A stretch of DNA of 64,000 nucleotides from Pseudoalteromonas sp. T1lg88 (GCF_002964765.1 NZ_PQCF01000026.1:39296-103295), one strand, 5' to 3'. Numbered from the stretch's first letter, positions 9,745 through 22,220 are shown. Made by a program: numbers and translations. The notes: a model not told the origin generated them from the letters alone.

Positions 9745-12145
9745 CGTCTTCATCCTCCCCACCGACTATGGCGGCAATTTCCCGCAGTCGGGTCATGGCC
9801 AGGTCGTGAATACTGCCCTTGGTATAGGCACCATCTTTTAGCTCGCCGCATTCCTTGCCTGTAAGCAGGCTTAGCGCTTCATCGACATTGGCCACAGGGT
9901 AAATATGAAAACGTCCCTGCTCCACGGCATCGATCACGTCCTGGTTTAATACCAGATTCAAGCAGTTCGATTTAGGAATGATCACCCCCTGCTCACCACT
10001 TAAGCCGCGCATCTGACAAAGCTTGAAGAAACCTTCAATCTTCTCATTCACACCGCCTATGGCCTGCACCTCACCGCGCTGGTTAATCGAGCCGGTCATA
10101 GCGATGCCCTGGTCAATGGGCACTCGGGTAATACTCGATACCAGGGCACACAATTCCGCCAAAGACGCGCTGTCACCATCGATATAGCCGTAGCTTTGCT
10201 CGATGGCAATATTGGCGCTCAGGGTCAGGCTGAAATCCTGGGCATACTTGCTACCCAAATAACCTGTCAACAGCATCACCCCTTTAGAGTGAATCGCCTT
10301 ACCCAGCTCGGCCTCACGTTCGATATCGATAACACCATCACTGCCGGCATAGACGGAAGCACTGATGCGCGCCGGGGTACCAAATGAGGTATCGCCCACA
10401 TGCAACACGGTAAGACCATTGACCATACCCACCGCCTTGTCCTCGGTGGCAATCAAAATATGACCTTCGCGGATATCGCTGAGCATATGTTCGCTCATTT
10501 GCCCGGTGCGATACTCCTTGCCGGCCAGGGCCTCATGTACATGAGTGGCGTGGATCTGCTCGCTGCGGTCCTGACGGGCGTAATAGCTGGCCTCTGCCAC
10601 CAACTCCATCACATCGGCAAAACGCGCCGAGAGTTTTTGCTGATGTTCGGCCTGACGGTGGCTAAAACGCAGCAAAAGTGACATGGCATCGCAATTCACC
10701 TCGGTTTTTAAGGTCTCGCGGCAATATTCCTGCACCTTGGTAATAAACTGATACTGGTATTTGTCCGTGCCCGGCAGGTAGAAATCAAAGTCCGCCAGCA
10801 CCCTAAAGTGCTCGGCAAACTCTTCATCGTATTCGTTAAGTGCGTAGTAGAGGTCGCGAGAGCCCAACAAAAGCACTTTTACATCCAGGGGAATAAGCTG
10901 GGGGCGCAGGGTAAAGCTGCTGCCCACAGAGCTGTCCTGATAGGGCAAATCATTTTTGATCTGGTGGGTTTTTAAACTCAGCTTTAAGCCATCCCACACC
11001 TGGGCATTGGCCATCACCTTCTCGGCATCCATAATCAGATAGCCGCCGTTGGCACGGTGCAAGGCGCCGGGCTGAATACTGCGGTAACTGGTCACCAAAG
11101 AGCCTTGCGAGGTAGAATATTCAATCTTGCCAAAAAGATTACCAAAGGTCGGATTCGGCTCGTAAATTACCGGTGCTGCATCGTGCTCCTTGTAGGGCAC
11201 CAAAAGGTTAGGAGCAAAGAATTCGGTAAGCATTTCCTTGCGGTCATACTCCTCCTCGCTCTTGTCATTGCTCTGCTCTTCATCTAGCCATTCCAGTACT
11301 GTATCCACCAGCTCCGAGCGCAGGTCTTTTAGATAGCGTAATACGCCGATATGGGTGGCGTATTTGTGCTCCAATTCACGCAGTAACGGCTTAATGGCCG
11401 CCTCTGCGGTGGCCTTTTTCAGCTTACGCAGCGCTTCGCTCGACTCACGTTTCCATTTCGGCAGCTCGATCAGGGCATCGATTAAGGCATCTTCGAGCTC
11501 AGTAATGGCGTTGATAAAGCGCTCCTGAGTGTGCTCGTCCAGGGCGCTGAATTGCTCATCACTTAAACGTTGATTGTTCACTATGGGCACAAAGCCAACG
11601 TTGTTTTGATCTTCAATCAGCTCCACGCTGTGTTCATTGGCCAGCTCTTCTACATGGGCCAGCGCATCTTCGTATTTGTCTTCAAATTCGCGGTCGATTG
11701 ACTTTTTCTTACGCTGATAGCCAGGGTTGTCAAAGGCAGCAGGAAAGGTATCGAGAATTTCCTCAAGCACGGCGTCAATATCGTCCACCAGAACCTGCCC
11801 TTCACCCGGGTTCATCAAGATAGCAATAGGCTCACGGTGATCCTGATAGTTGTTTACGTACAACCATTCTCTGGGGGTTTCCCTGTCCTTGGCATACTGT
11901 TGCAGCTTGTGTTGCACCAGGGTGTAACGACCCAGAGCCGGCTCGCCCATCACATACGCATTGTAACCCGGCAAGTGCATACCCAAGGCAAAATCAAGGG
12001 CACTGTCGGCACGCTTTTGGCCGATAAAAGGCAGCTCTTCGGGGTAAGGATGAGTGAGACAAGTACGAATATGATTTTCGGAAATTTGCGGCGCAAGAGC
12101 GCAAGCACTTAAGGTGCTGACCACGCCTGATGTTTTATGTTTCAT
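9737..12145 (-). CDS. Lon-family (LonB/YcbZ-like) AAA+ protease
   Basis: Large Lon-related protease of about 802 residues, with an N-terminal AAA_32-type region and a C-terminal Lon peptidase domain. The catalytic dyad is visible as S659 in DGDSAS and K702 in NEKIEGF; the 43-residue spacing equals that of E. coli Lon (S679/K722). The position expected for Walker A reads GEPALGRYTL (67-76), lacking the usual GK[ST], so ATP use is uncertain. The ATG at 12145 is chosen; an in-frame TTG at 12193 would extend the protein through a GGGCCC hairpin. It shares a transcript with the downstream FKBP gene. Confidence 0.85.
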   Translation of the reverse strand: MKHKTSGVVSTLSACALAPQISENHIRTCLTHPYPEELPFIGQKRADSALDFALGMHLPGYNAYVMGEPALGRYTLVQHKLQQYAKDRETPREWLYVNNYQDHREPIAILMNPGEGQVLVDDIDAVLEEILDTFPAAFDNPGYQRKKKSIDREFEDKYEDALAHVEELANEHSVELIEDQNNVGFVPIVNNQRLSDEQFSALDEHTQERFINAITELEDALIDALIELPKWKRESSEALRKLKKATAEAAIKPLLRELEHKYATHIGVLRYLKDLRSELVDTVLEWLDEEQSNDKSEEEYDRKEMLTEFFAPNLLVPYKEHDAAPVIYEPNPTFGNLFGKIEYSTSQGSLVTSYRSIQPGALHRANGGYLIMDAEKVMANAQVWDGLKLSLKTHQIKNDLPYQDSSVGSSFTLRPQLIPLDVKVLLLGSRDLYYALNEYDEEFAEHFRVLADFDFYLPGTDKYQYQFITKVQEYCRETLKTEVNCDAMSLLLRFSHRQAEHQQKLSARFADVMELVAEASYYARQDRSEQIHATHVHEALAGKEYRTGQMSEHMLSDIREGHILIATEDKAVGMVNGLTVLHVGDTSFGTPARISASVYAGSDGVIDIEREAELGKAIHSKGVMLLTGYLGSKYAQDFSLTLSANIAIEQSYGYIDGDSASLAELCALVSSITRVPIDQGIAMTGSINQRGEVQAIGGVNEKIEGFFKLCQMRGLSGEQGVIIPKSNCLNLVLNQDVIDAVEQGRFHIYPVANVDEALSLLTGKECGELKDGAYTKGSIHDLAMTRLREIAAIVGGEDEDDA

Positions 12146-12162
12146 ACAACACGTCTTTTGCT

Positions 12163-12180
12163 GGGCCCATAGCCGGGCCC
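12163..12180 (-). other. GGGCCC hairpin in the Lon-like gene leader
   Basis: GGGCCC-N6-GGGCCC forms a strong 6-bp hairpin 18 nt upstream of the chosen ATG on the minus strand. The plus strand beyond it is T-rich, but no plus-strand gene ends here, so a role in the leader of the protease mRNA is more likely than termination. Confidence 0.4.
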
Positions 12181-12208
12181 TTGTTATTTTCAACGCCGCT
12201 AAAATTGG

Positions 12209-12667
12209 CTATGGCTGCAGCGCCTGACGATTAAAGTGAATGCCGCCGCACTCGGTGCAGGGCAGAATTTCACTGGGGTGGTAAACATCTACCTTAGAAT
12301 GGCAATTTTGGCACACTAAGGTGCCCATGGCTATCCATTCTCCGCTATGATAAACCCCTTTATGTTTAAAGTCTTGGCTCAACGCCTGCCACTCCAACTG
12401 GGACTTGTCTTCGATATGGGATAACTCAAACCAGAGGCTCTCCTTAAGCTCCTGCCAGGCCAATGAGTTGTAATAGTTCTCGTGCTCGATAAGGTGGTCT
12501 ATATCCCGAGCCAAATAACGCTTATATTCTTCGTACTTATCCTTGCTTAAATCCTTTAGCGCCTGCTTAGACTCTAAAAAGGTGGCCACCATATCTTTGA
12601 CTTCATGGTCGTTAACATCCTTTAGCCAATCGCTAAATTCGGATAACCATTGTCGATAATCTGCCAT
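12209..12667 (-). CDS. ybeL: zinc-ribbon protein YbeL (DUF1451)
   Basis: Conserved protein of 152 residues. The N-terminal two thirds are charged and helical. The C terminus carries a zinc ribbon with cysteine pairs in CQNC and CTEC separated by about 15 residues. The ATG at 12667 is preferred over one at 12682 because AAGGAG sits 5 nt upstream of it. E. coli has ybeL divergently beside leuS, the same arrangement seen here. Function is not established; DUF1451 proteins are general conserved hypotheticals. Confidence 0.85.
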   Translation of the reverse strand: MADYRQWLSEFSDWLKDVNDHEVKDMVATFLESKQALKDLSKDKYEEYKRYLARDIDHLIEHENYYNSLAWQELKESLWFELSHIEDKSQLEWQALSQDFKHKGVYHSGEWIAMGTLVCQNCHSKVDVYHPSEILPCTECGGIHFNRQALQP

Positions 12668-12833
12668 ATTAACTCCTTGCATAATTTTTACCCCTACTAG
12701 TTAACTATAGCCTGCCTGCCCACAATTCAATAATGGCGACAAAAAAGCCTGTCCCTTGCTGTGATTAACCATAGATTTGGGGTATGCTATCGGGCAAATT
12801 TGTCATCATTTTGCAAGAAGTCTGGAAGAGTAG

Positions 12834-15416
<2,583 letters not shown>

Positions 15417-15417
15417 G

Positions 15418-15912
15418 ATGTTCGCCCCATCGCGTTTGCTCAACCTTATGATTCTCGGCTGCTTAGCGCTTATGCTAAGCGGCTGCGGCTTTCATCTTAA
15501 ACGAGCTTCCGACCTGCCTGAAGAGCTTATGACCTTAGAAGTCACAGCGCAGGACCCTAACTCGGCCCTTTTTGCCGAGGTATTGCAGGAGCTAGAGCAC
15601 AGCAATGTGCTGGTAAACCAAAATCTTAGTGCTAAATCCCCGACACTCACTCTAAAAGCCGATAGTCTCGACAGACGTGTACTGTCGCTGTTTAAAAACG
15701 GCCAGGTAGCGGAATATGAGCTGATTTATTCGGTTTCCTATCGCTTAGAACGCGCCAACGCCGAGCCAATTGAGCAATACTTTGAGCTCTATCGTAATTA
15801 TCAGGATGACCCGGATAATGCCCTGGCTAAGGCCAATGAGATGACCATCTTGCTCGACGAGTTGCGCAAACAGGCCAGTCGTCGCATCGTTCGTGAGTTG
15901 GCCCAGCTCTAA
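15418..15912 (+). CDS. lptE: LPS-assembly lipoprotein LptE
   Basis: Outer-membrane lipoprotein of 164 residues that plugs the LptD barrel during lipopolysaccharide export. The N terminus is a lipoprotein signal with lipobox LSGC followed by GFHLKRA, matching the GFHLR pattern of LptE. It starts 1 nt after the leuS stop, and its stop shares one base with the holA start, so it is translationally coupled on both sides. Confidence 0.93.
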   Translation: MFAPSRLLNLMILGCLALMLSGCGFHLKRASDLPEELMTLEVTAQDPNSALFAEVLQELEHSNVLVNQNLSAKSPTLTLKADSLDRRVLSLFKNGQVAEYELIYSVSYRLERANAEPIEQYFELYRNYQDDPDNALAKANEMTILLDELRKQASRRIVRELAQL

Positions 15913-16946
15913 TGCGCGTCTACGCCAATCAACTGCCGCAACAACTACAAAAAGGGTTAGCGCCATTTTACATGGTCTTTGGCGAGGAGCCCTTTCAAGT
16001 CAGTGAGTGCGTGCAGCAAATTCGCCACAGCGCCAAGCAACAGGGCTTCGATGAAGTCATTAAGCTGAGCGCCGGCGCGCAATTCGATTGGCTAGAGCTG
16101 GACGCCCATTATCAAAGTATGTCGCTCTTTAGCGCCCGCACCCTGATTGAAGTGGATATGGCGGGGCAAAAACCGGGCAAAACCGGAGCCGAGCACCTAA
16201 AAGGCTATGTGCAATCCCCTAACCCGGATTGTGTTATCGTCCTGCACGGCATGAAGGCATCGCAAGAAATCCAGCGCAGCGCCTGGTTTAAGGCTCTAGA
16301 TCAGCAGGGCCTCTTTATCCCCTGCTACCCTTTAAGCGGCAATCATTTGCGCCGCTGGCTCGACGGCCATTGCCGTCGCCTGCAGTTAAACCTCGAAGGC
16401 GATGCTAAACAGGTGTTGCTCGACACCACGGAAGGCAACCTGCTGGCCTGCTATCAGGAGCTGGAAAAGCTCTCCCTGCTCTATGGGCAGCGCGCCATTA
16501 ATGGCCATACCCTGCTCGGAACCTTACTGAATCAAAACAAGTTCGATATTTTCGATTTGGCCAATGCCATCTTGCTGGGCGACAGCACTAAGGCCATCCA
16601 GGTATTAACCCGGTTGCAAAACGATAATACCGAGCCCACCGCCATTGCCTGGGCCCTGACCAAGGAAGCGCAGCAATTACAAAAGCTGCTGAGCTTGCAA
16701 CAAAACGGGCAAGACTTTAACAGCGCCTGCAAACAGTTGGCCATATGGAAAAACCAACAAGGTATGTACAGCCAGGCCTTGCAGCGCCTGCGCAGCGAAC
16801 ACCTAAGTGCGTTGCTCGACCTGCTGGCCGATTTCGATAGCGCCTACAAAAGTGGCAAACTGGGCTCTCCTTACCCCATGTTGGCCCATATCAGCGTCAG
16901 CTTTTGCCGGGCACTGCCTTTTGCCGCACCTAGCTTTGTGGAGTAA
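15912..16946 (+). CDS. holA: DNA polymerase III subunit delta
   Basis: Clamp-loader subunit delta, 344 residues, which opens the beta clamp. The family N-terminal pattern is present (LAPFYMVFGEEPFQVSE) along with the typical three-domain length. The downstream segment FDIFDLANAILLGD is characteristic of the family. The start overlaps the lptE stop by one base (TAATG), and nadD follows after 2 nt. Confidence 0.94.
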   Translation: MRVYANQLPQQLQKGLAPFYMVFGEEPFQVSECVQQIRHSAKQQGFDEVIKLSAGAQFDWLELDAHYQSMSLFSARTLIEVDMAGQKPGKTGAEHLKGYVQSPNPDCVIVLHGMKASQEIQRSAWFKALDQQGLFIPCYPLSGNHLRRWLDGHCRRLQLNLEGDAKQVLLDTTEGNLLACYQELEKLSLLYGQRAINGHTLLGTLLNQNKFDIFDLANAILLGDSTKAIQVLTRLQNDNTEPTAIAWALTKEAQQLQKLLSLQQNGQDFNSACKQLAIWKNQQGMYSQALQRLRSEHLSALLDLLADFDSAYKSGKLGSPYPMLAHISVSFCRALPFAAPSFVE

Positions 16947-16948
16947 GC

Positions 16949-17593
16949 ATGTTGTTATTTGGCGGCACCTTTGATCCGGTGCATTTTGCTCACCTGAATA
17001 TGGCCGAGCAGTGCCTTGAGCATTTCGGCGGTAACACCCTATTTTTTATGCCCAATCGGGTTCCCGCACATAAACAGGCAAGCGGTATCGACAATGCCGA
17101 TAAGTTGGCAATGCTGAAACTCGCCATTGCCGCCGAGCCCCGCTTTGCCATAGACGAGCGCGAATTGCACCGCAGCGGCCCCTCTTATTCCTTATTGAGC
17201 CTGCAAGAATTGCGCAGCGAACTCAACGCCAGCGGTCGGACGCATGAACCCATTTTGTTTTTGTTGGGTATGGACTCCTTTAACGGCTTTGATTCTTGGT
17301 ACCAGTGGCGCGACATTCTCGAGTTATGTCATCTGGTGGTGTATCAGCGCCCCGACGAGCATCTGTCCCCCTCGCCTCAGTTGCAGGCCTATTTAAACCA
17401 GCACCAATGCAACCAAGGTTCGGCGCTGGAGTCTAAACAAGCGGGACTGGTGTACTTTTTAGCCGGGCCGCAACGGGCTGTCTCCTCACCCTTGGTGCGC
17501 GAGCGCTTGCAACGTGGAGAGCCCTGTGAAGATTTAATACCCGCGGCGGTGAGCCAATATATACGCGATAAGCGCCTGTATATGGCCGGTTAA
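16949..17593 (+). CDS. nadD: nicotinate-nucleotide adenylyltransferase
   Basis: NadD converts nicotinate mononucleotide to deamido-NAD. The nucleotidyltransferase signature GGTFDPVHFAH is at 5-15, and SSPLVRERL near the C terminus corresponds to the family ISSTxIR motif. The 214-residue length is normal. The N terminus is short: only four residues precede the GGTFDP motif. The gene follows holA by 2 nt, as in E. coli. Confidence 0.95.
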   Translation: MLLFGGTFDPVHFAHLNMAEQCLEHFGGNTLFFMPNRVPAHKQASGIDNADKLAMLKLAIAAEPRFAIDERELHRSGPSYSLLSLQELRSELNASGRTHEPILFLLGMDSFNGFDSWYQWRDILELCHLVVYQRPDEHLSPSPQLQAYLNQHQCNQGSALESKQAGLVYFLAGPQRAVSSPLVRERLQRGEPCEDLIPAAVSQYIRDKRLYMAG

Positions 17594-17644
17594 AAGTGAT
17601 AACATCACCCGCTTAAATGAATTTGATTAAACAGAGAGTGTATT

Positions 17645-17962
17645 TTGCAAACCAACGAACTCCTTGACTTTGCATTAGACAAAATTGATGACATGAAAGC
17701 CCGCGACGTGATCACCTTAGACGTACGCGAAAGCTCAGACATTACCGACTACATGGTGGTGTGCTCTGGTAACTCCAAACGCCAGGTACAATCTATTGCT
17801 CGCCATCTAGCTAAAGAAGCCAAAGAACATAACCTCGACGTCATCGGCCAAGAAGGTCAGGACGTGGGTGAGTGGGTATTGGTCGACCTTGGCGATGTAA
17901 TCGTCCATGTTATGCAAGACGAAACCCGCGACTTCTACCAGTTAGAAAAACTCTGGGGTTAA
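17645..17962 (+). CDS. rsfS: ribosomal silencing factor RsfS
   Basis: RsfS (YbeB) binds L14 on the 50S subunit and blocks subunit joining under starvation. This 105-residue protein shows DKIDDMKARDVITLDV, GQEG and DLGDVIVHVMQDETRDFYQLEKLW, near-diagnostic for the family. It uses a TTG start at 17645 with AGAGAG upstream; the N terminus then aligns with E. coli RsfS and no better start is available. rlmH follows after 3 nt. Confidence 0.95.
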   Translation: MQTNELLDFALDKIDDMKARDVITLDVRESSDITDYMVVCSGNSKRQVQSIARHLAKEAKEHNLDVIGQEGQDVGEWVLVDLGDVIVHVMQDETRDFYQLEKLWG

Positions 17963-17965
17963 GCG

Positions 17966-18436
17966 GTGAAGATCCAATTGGTCGCCGTGGGCACCAAGAT
18001 GCCTGCTTGGGTTGAAGCGGGCTTTAGCGAATATCAGCGCCGCTTTCCCAAAGATATGGCCTTAGAGCTGGTCGAGATCCCCGCCGGTAAGCGCGGCAAG
18101 AATGCCGATATTAAACGCATCTTGCAGCAAGAAGGTGAGCGTACCCTGGCCGCCATCCCTAAGGGCAACCGCATAGTCACTCTGGAGGTGACGGGCAAGG
18201 CCATGGACACCCATCAATTGGCCAAAGCCATGGAAAAGTGGCAGCTTGATGGCCGTGATGTCAGCTTATTGATCGGCGGCCCAGAAGGCCTGGCGCCCGA
18301 GTGTATCGCCCGCTCGGAACAAAAATGGTCGCTATCGAATTTGACCTTGCCACATCCCTTGGTTCGCATTATTGTAGCCGAAAGCCTGTACCGGGGCTGG
18401 AGCTTAAACAACAACCATCCTTATCACCGAGAATAA
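17966..18436 (+). CDS. rlmH: 23S rRNA pseudouridine-1915 N3-methyltransferase RlmH
   Basis: SPOUT methyltransferase of 156 residues modifying pseudouridine 1915 in helix 69 of 23S rRNA. Family motifs include AGKRGKN, the SAM-binding knot segment LLIGGPEGL, and the C-terminal [15 protein letters not shown]. It uses a GTG start at 17966. It belongs to the conserved rsfS-rlmH-mrdA-mrdB run. Confidence 0.97.
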   Translation: MKIQLVAVGTKMPAWVEAGFSEYQRRFPKDMALELVEIPAGKRGKNADIKRILQQEGERTLAAIPKGNRIVTLEVTGKAMDTHQLAKAMEKWQLDGRDVSLLIGGPEGLAPECIARSEQKWSLSNLTLPHPLVRIIVAESLYRGWSLNNNHPYHRE

Positions 18437-18445
18437 TAAGAACCC

Positions 18446-20329
18446 ATGCTGCGTAAACGCACTCCGATCCGCGACCATTCCGCCGAGGCCAATTTGTTTG
18501 CGCGGCGGGCCTTTACCGCCTTTGTTTTTGTCTTGATCATGGTCGCGATACTTATTTCAAACCTGTATAACTTACAGATAGTTTCGCACCAAACCTATCA
18601 AACACGCTCGAACGATAACCGCATTAATGTGATCCCCATAGCGCCCAACCGTGGCCTTATTTATGACCGTAATGGCAATCTGCTGGCGGAAAACAAGCCC
18701 GTGTATAACCTCGAGGTGATCCCCGAAGAGGTGGATGATCTCGATGCCGCGCTTGATGAAATTGGTAAACTGATCAGCATTAGCGAGCAACAAAAAGAAG
18801 AATTTTTAGACGACATACGTCATAACCGCCGTTTTAAAAGCCAGGTGCTTAAAGGCCGCCTTGATGAAAAAGAGGTAGCGCTTTTTTCCGTCAATCAACA
18901 TAAATTTCCCGGCTTTAGCATAGAAGCCCGACTGGCTCGCCATTACCCCTACGGCGATACCTTAACCCATGCCCTGGGTTATGTGGCCAAGCTCAATAAA
19001 AAGGAGCTGGCACAGCTTGAGGCCGAAGACTTAGCCACCAACTACCGCGCCACCCGCGACTTCGGTAAATTGGGTTTAGAAAAATTTTATGAAACCGAAT
19101 TGCACGGTGAAGTGGGCTCGCAATCGGTGGAGATCAATAACCGCGGCCGCGTGCTGCGCAGTTTGGATGAAACCGCGCCTGTGCCGGGTAAAGATCTGGT
19201 ACTGACCTTAGACATTGGCCTGCAACAAATCGCTCAATTGAGCATGGAAGATAAGCGCGGTACGGTAATCGCCCTGGATGCGAAAACCGGTGGCATCCTG
19301 GCCCTGTATTCCAACCCCAGCTACGACCCTAACCTCTTTGTTCACGGCATCAGCTCGGCGGACTACAAGGCCCTGTTAAATCCAGACAGACCGCTTATCA
19401 ACCGCGCTACTCAGGGGCGCTACGCTCCGGCTTCAACCATCAAACCGCATATGGCGATTTTCGGCATGGAAGAAGGGTTAGTGACAGAGCAAACCAAGAT
19501 GTTCGACCCAGGGTTTTTCCAAATTCCCAATGTTGAGCATAAATGGCGTGACTGGCGCCGCTGGGGTCATGGCCATGTTGATGTGTATAAGGCCATCGAA
19601 GAGTCGTGCGACACCTATTTTTACGATATCGCCTATCGCGCCGGCATCACCAAGATCAGCGACTTTATGGCGCAATTTGGCTTTGGCGATCTCTCTGGTA
19701 TAGATATTAAAGAAGAAACCACCGCCATTTTACCTACCAGGGAATGGAAAGAAGGACGTTTCCGCGAGCCCTGGTGGCGCGGCGATACCATCTCAGTGGG
19801 CATAGGTCAGGGTTACTGGACGGCAACGCCGATCCAAATCGCCAACTCCATTAATATCCTGGTGAATAAGGGCAAACACCATCCGCCGCATCTGGCACAA
19901 GCGCTGCGCCGCGATGAGCAAGTAGAAGTAATCAATAATGATGAAAAGCCCCCCATAGTCTTGAACAACCCTAGACACTGGCAAGTTGCCCTCGACGCCA
20001 TGCATAACACAGTGACCAAGATCACAGGTACGGCACATAAAGCCTTTAAAGGTGCGACCTACGACCCAGCGGGTAAAACCGGTACGGCGCAGGTAGTCAG
20101 CATAGCCCAGGGTGAGCGTTACGAAGCCGATAAACTTAAAGAGCGTCATCGCGACAACGCCATCTATGTGGGTTTTGCCCCCTTTAACGACCCGCAAATC
20201 GTGGTCACCATTATTGTGGAAAACACCGGTGGCGGCGCTTCGGTGGCGGCACCTATTGCCCGTCAGGTAATGGATTATTATTTCCTCGCCAATCCCATTA
20301 GCCAAGGCAAGAAGGAGCCGCAGTCATGA
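18446..20329 (+). CDS. mrdA: peptidoglycan D,D-transpeptidase PBP2
   Basis: Penicillin-binding protein 2, the elongation-specific transpeptidase that works with RodA. A single N-terminal membrane helix (about 23-45) precedes the pedestal and transpeptidase domains. Active-site motifs are STIK (S330, K333), SCD (an SxN equivalent) and KTG near 544-546. Length 627 matches the family. The stop overlaps the mrdB start (ATGA), so the pair is coupled. Confidence 0.97.
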   Translation: MLRKRTPIRDHSAEANLFARRAFTAFVFVLIMVAILISNLYNLQIVSHQTYQTRSNDNRINVIPIAPNRGLIYDRNGNLLAENKPVYNLEVIPEEVDDLDAALDEIGKLISISEQQKEEFLDDIRHNRRFKSQVLKGRLDEKEVALFSVNQHKFPGFSIEARLARHYPYGDTLTHALGYVAKLNKKELAQLEAEDLATNYRATRDFGKLGLEKFYETELHGEVGSQSVEINNRGRVLRSLDETAPVPGKDLVLTLDIGLQQIAQLSMEDKRGTVIALDAKTGGILALYSNPSYDPNLFVHGISSADYKALLNPDRPLINRATQGRYAPASTIKPHMAIFGMEEGLVTEQTKMFDPGFFQIPNVEHKWRDWRRWGHGHVDVYKAIEESCDTYFYDIAYRAGITKISDFMAQFGFGDLSGIDIKEETTAILPTREWKEGRFREPWWRGDTISVGIGQGYWTATPIQIANSINILVNKGKHHPPHLAQALRRDEQVEVINNDEKPPIVLNNPRHWQVALDAMHNTVTKITGTAHKAFKGATYDPAGKTGTAQVVSIAQGERYEADKLKERHRDNAIYVGFAPFNDPQIVVTIIVENTGGGASVAAPIARQVMDYYFLANPISQGKKEPQS

Positions 20330-21429
20330 CGCCAGTCACCAATAAGGTTTCTATTTGGCAGCGTGTACATATCGACCTGCCGCTGTTTTTGGCACTGTTA
20401 GCTATGATGGCAGGTAGCTTAGCCATAGTGTATAGCGCCAGTGGCCAGGATACCGGCATGATGATGCGCCACAGCACCCGCATGGGCGGCGCCTTTATTG
20501 CCATGATGATCTGTGCACAAGTCTCGCCAAGCACCCTAAAACGCGTGGTGATCCCCGTCTATCTGGTGGGCACGTTAATGTTGGTCGCCGTGCTCTTTGT
20601 CGGTGTCAGTTCCAAAGGCGCGCAGCGCTGGCTGAATATAGGTATTCGCTTTCAACCCTCGGAAATCATGAAACTGGCGGTGCCCATGTGCGTCGCTTGG
20701 TATATTGGTCGCAACCATTTACCGCCGAAATTAAGCAACCTCTTTATCGGTTTGGTGATCGTCATGGTGCCGACCTTGCTCATTAAGGAGCAGCCTGATT
20801 TAGGTACCTCGATTCTGATCGCCAGCTCAGGCATCTTTGTGCTGTTTTTAGCTGGCGTCAGTTGGCGCCTGATCGGCTCTTTAGCGGTATTAGTCGGCGC
20901 CGGTGCGCCGCTGTTTTGGCACTATGGCATGCACGCCTATCAAAAGCAGCGGGTACTCACCTTCCTCAATCCGGAAAGTGACCCTTTAGGCTCGGGTTAT
21001 CATATTATTCAATCGAAAATCGCCATAGGCTCAGGTGGTATTGAGGGCAAGGGCTGGCTGCAAGGCACTCAGTCGCAACTGGAGTTTCTACCCGAGCGCC
21101 ATACCGACTTTATCTTCTCGGTATTGAGCGAGGAGTTTGGCCTTATCGGCGTCTTATTCCTGCTCGGTGTCTACCTCTTTATTATCGCCCGCGGCCTCTA
21201 TATCGCCGTGAATGCTCAGGAAGCCTTCGGTAAACTATTGGCCGGCGCTCTGACCCTGACCTTCTTTGTCTATGTCTTTGTAAATATCGGCATGGTATCT
21301 GGCTTATTGCCCGTGGTGGGTGTTCCGTTGCCGCTGATCAGTTACGGCGGCACATCTATGGTGACACTGCTCGCAGGCTTTGGCATCATAATGAGTATCG
21401 CCACGGAAAAACGGATGTTGAATAAATAA
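20326..21429 (+). CDS. mrdB: rod-shape peptidoglycan glycosyltransferase RodA
   Basis: SEDS-family integral membrane glycosyltransferase of 367 residues, partner of PBP2. It has about ten hydrophobic segments and conserved SEDS features: GAQRWLNIG with FQPSEIMKLA, and the C-terminal PVVGVPLPLISYGGTSMV. It overlaps mrdA by 4 nt and rlpA by 1 nt. Confidence 0.97.
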   Translation: MTPVTNKVSIWQRVHIDLPLFLALLAMMAGSLAIVYSASGQDTGMMMRHSTRMGGAFIAMMICAQVSPSTLKRVVIPVYLVGTLMLVAVLFVGVSSKGAQRWLNIGIRFQPSEIMKLAVPMCVAWYIGRNHLPPKLSNLFIGLVIVMVPTLLIKEQPDLGTSILIASSGIFVLFLAGVSWRLIGSLAVLVGAGAPLFWHYGMHAYQKQRVLTFLNPESDPLGSGYHIIQSKIAIGSGGIEGKGWLQGTQSQLEFLPERHTDFIFSVLSEEFGLIGVLFLLGVYLFIIARGLYIAVNAQEAFGKLLAGALTLTFFVYVFVNIGMVSGLLPVVGVPLPLISYGGTSMVTLLAGFGIIMSIATEKRMLNK

Positions 21430-22220
21430 TGGCCTTACGCGCGCTTTTTATCGTCTTACTTAGTTTCATTATCACCGCCTGTAGTTCACCCGGCAGCGCC
21501 CCGAGCAAGGGTCAATCCGGCCGCTATCAGATGGAGCATGATGCCGCACCTTTGCGTCACCCTTCGGACTTAGAACTACAAGACGCAGTGGTCACCGACG
21601 AAGCGAAAAGCGCCGCGGCGAATCGTCCCTACCAAGTCAGGGGCAAGCAATATGTGCCTATATTTGATGAAACCGGCTTCACCCAAAGCGGTATTGCCTC
21701 CTGGTACGGGCGCAAATTTCACGGCTATCACACCTCCAACGGCGAGGTGTACGATATGTTTGCCATGACTGCGGCCCATAAAACCTTGCCGCTACCTAGC
21801 TTTGTGCGCGTCACCAATATCGACAATGGTCAAAGCGTGGTGGTACGAGTTAACGACCGCGGCCCTTTCCATGAAGACCGTATTATCGATTTATCCTACG
21901 CTGCGGCGTATAAACTGGGTTATCACTTAAAGGGTACAGCCAAGGTTAAGCTCGAAGCCATTACCCTTGCCGACGCAAAGCCGCGCACCAAATACATACA
22001 AGTTGCTGCCGGGTCACAATTGGCGAATATTCAGGCGCTGGCACTGCAGCTAGAGCAGGATTATCACGTCCCGACCCATATAAAACAGCACAAAGATGGA
22101 ATTTTTCGCCTTCGCTTAGGTCCAATAAGCGACGAGCAACAGGCTAAGACGTTATTAGAGCAATTAAAAAGTACTAGGTTTGCCCAAGCTTTCTTGCTTT
22201 ATGACGACCAAGCCCTTTAA
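21429..22220 (+). CDS. rlpA: septal-ring lytic transglycosylase RlpA
   Basis: Outer-membrane lipoprotein with a double-psi beta-barrel domain; homologues cleave denuded glycan strands at the septum. Lipobox ITAC gives lipidated C18. The DPBB region contains GIASWYGRKFHGYHTSNGE and RVNDRGPFHEDRIIDLS. A C-terminal SPOR domain begins near YIQVAAGSQLANI. The start overlaps the mrdB stop by 1 nt. This fits the elongasome/cell-wall operon. Confidence 0.94.
   Translation: MALRALFIVLLSFIITACSSPGSAPSKGQSGRYQMEHDAAPLRHPSDLELQDAVVTDEAKSAAANRPYQVRGKQYVPIFDETGFTQSGIASWYGRKFHGYHTSNGEVYDMFAMTAAHKTLPLPSFVRVTNIDNGQSVVVRVNDRGPFHEDRIIDLSYAAAYKLGYHLKGTAKVKLEAITLADAKPRTKYIQVAAGSQLANIQALALQLEQDYHVPTHIKQHKDGIFRLRLGPISDEQQAKTLLEQLKSTRFAQAFLLYDDQAL

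Noticed and set aside
12756..12788. Possible leuS promoter TTGCTG ... TATGCT
   Set aside because: The spacer is 21 nt, too long for a credible sigma70 promoter, and no alternative -35 fits.
19793..20305. 170-codon minus-strand frame inside mrdA
   Set aside because: Antisense to the transpeptidase KTG region; no independent signals.
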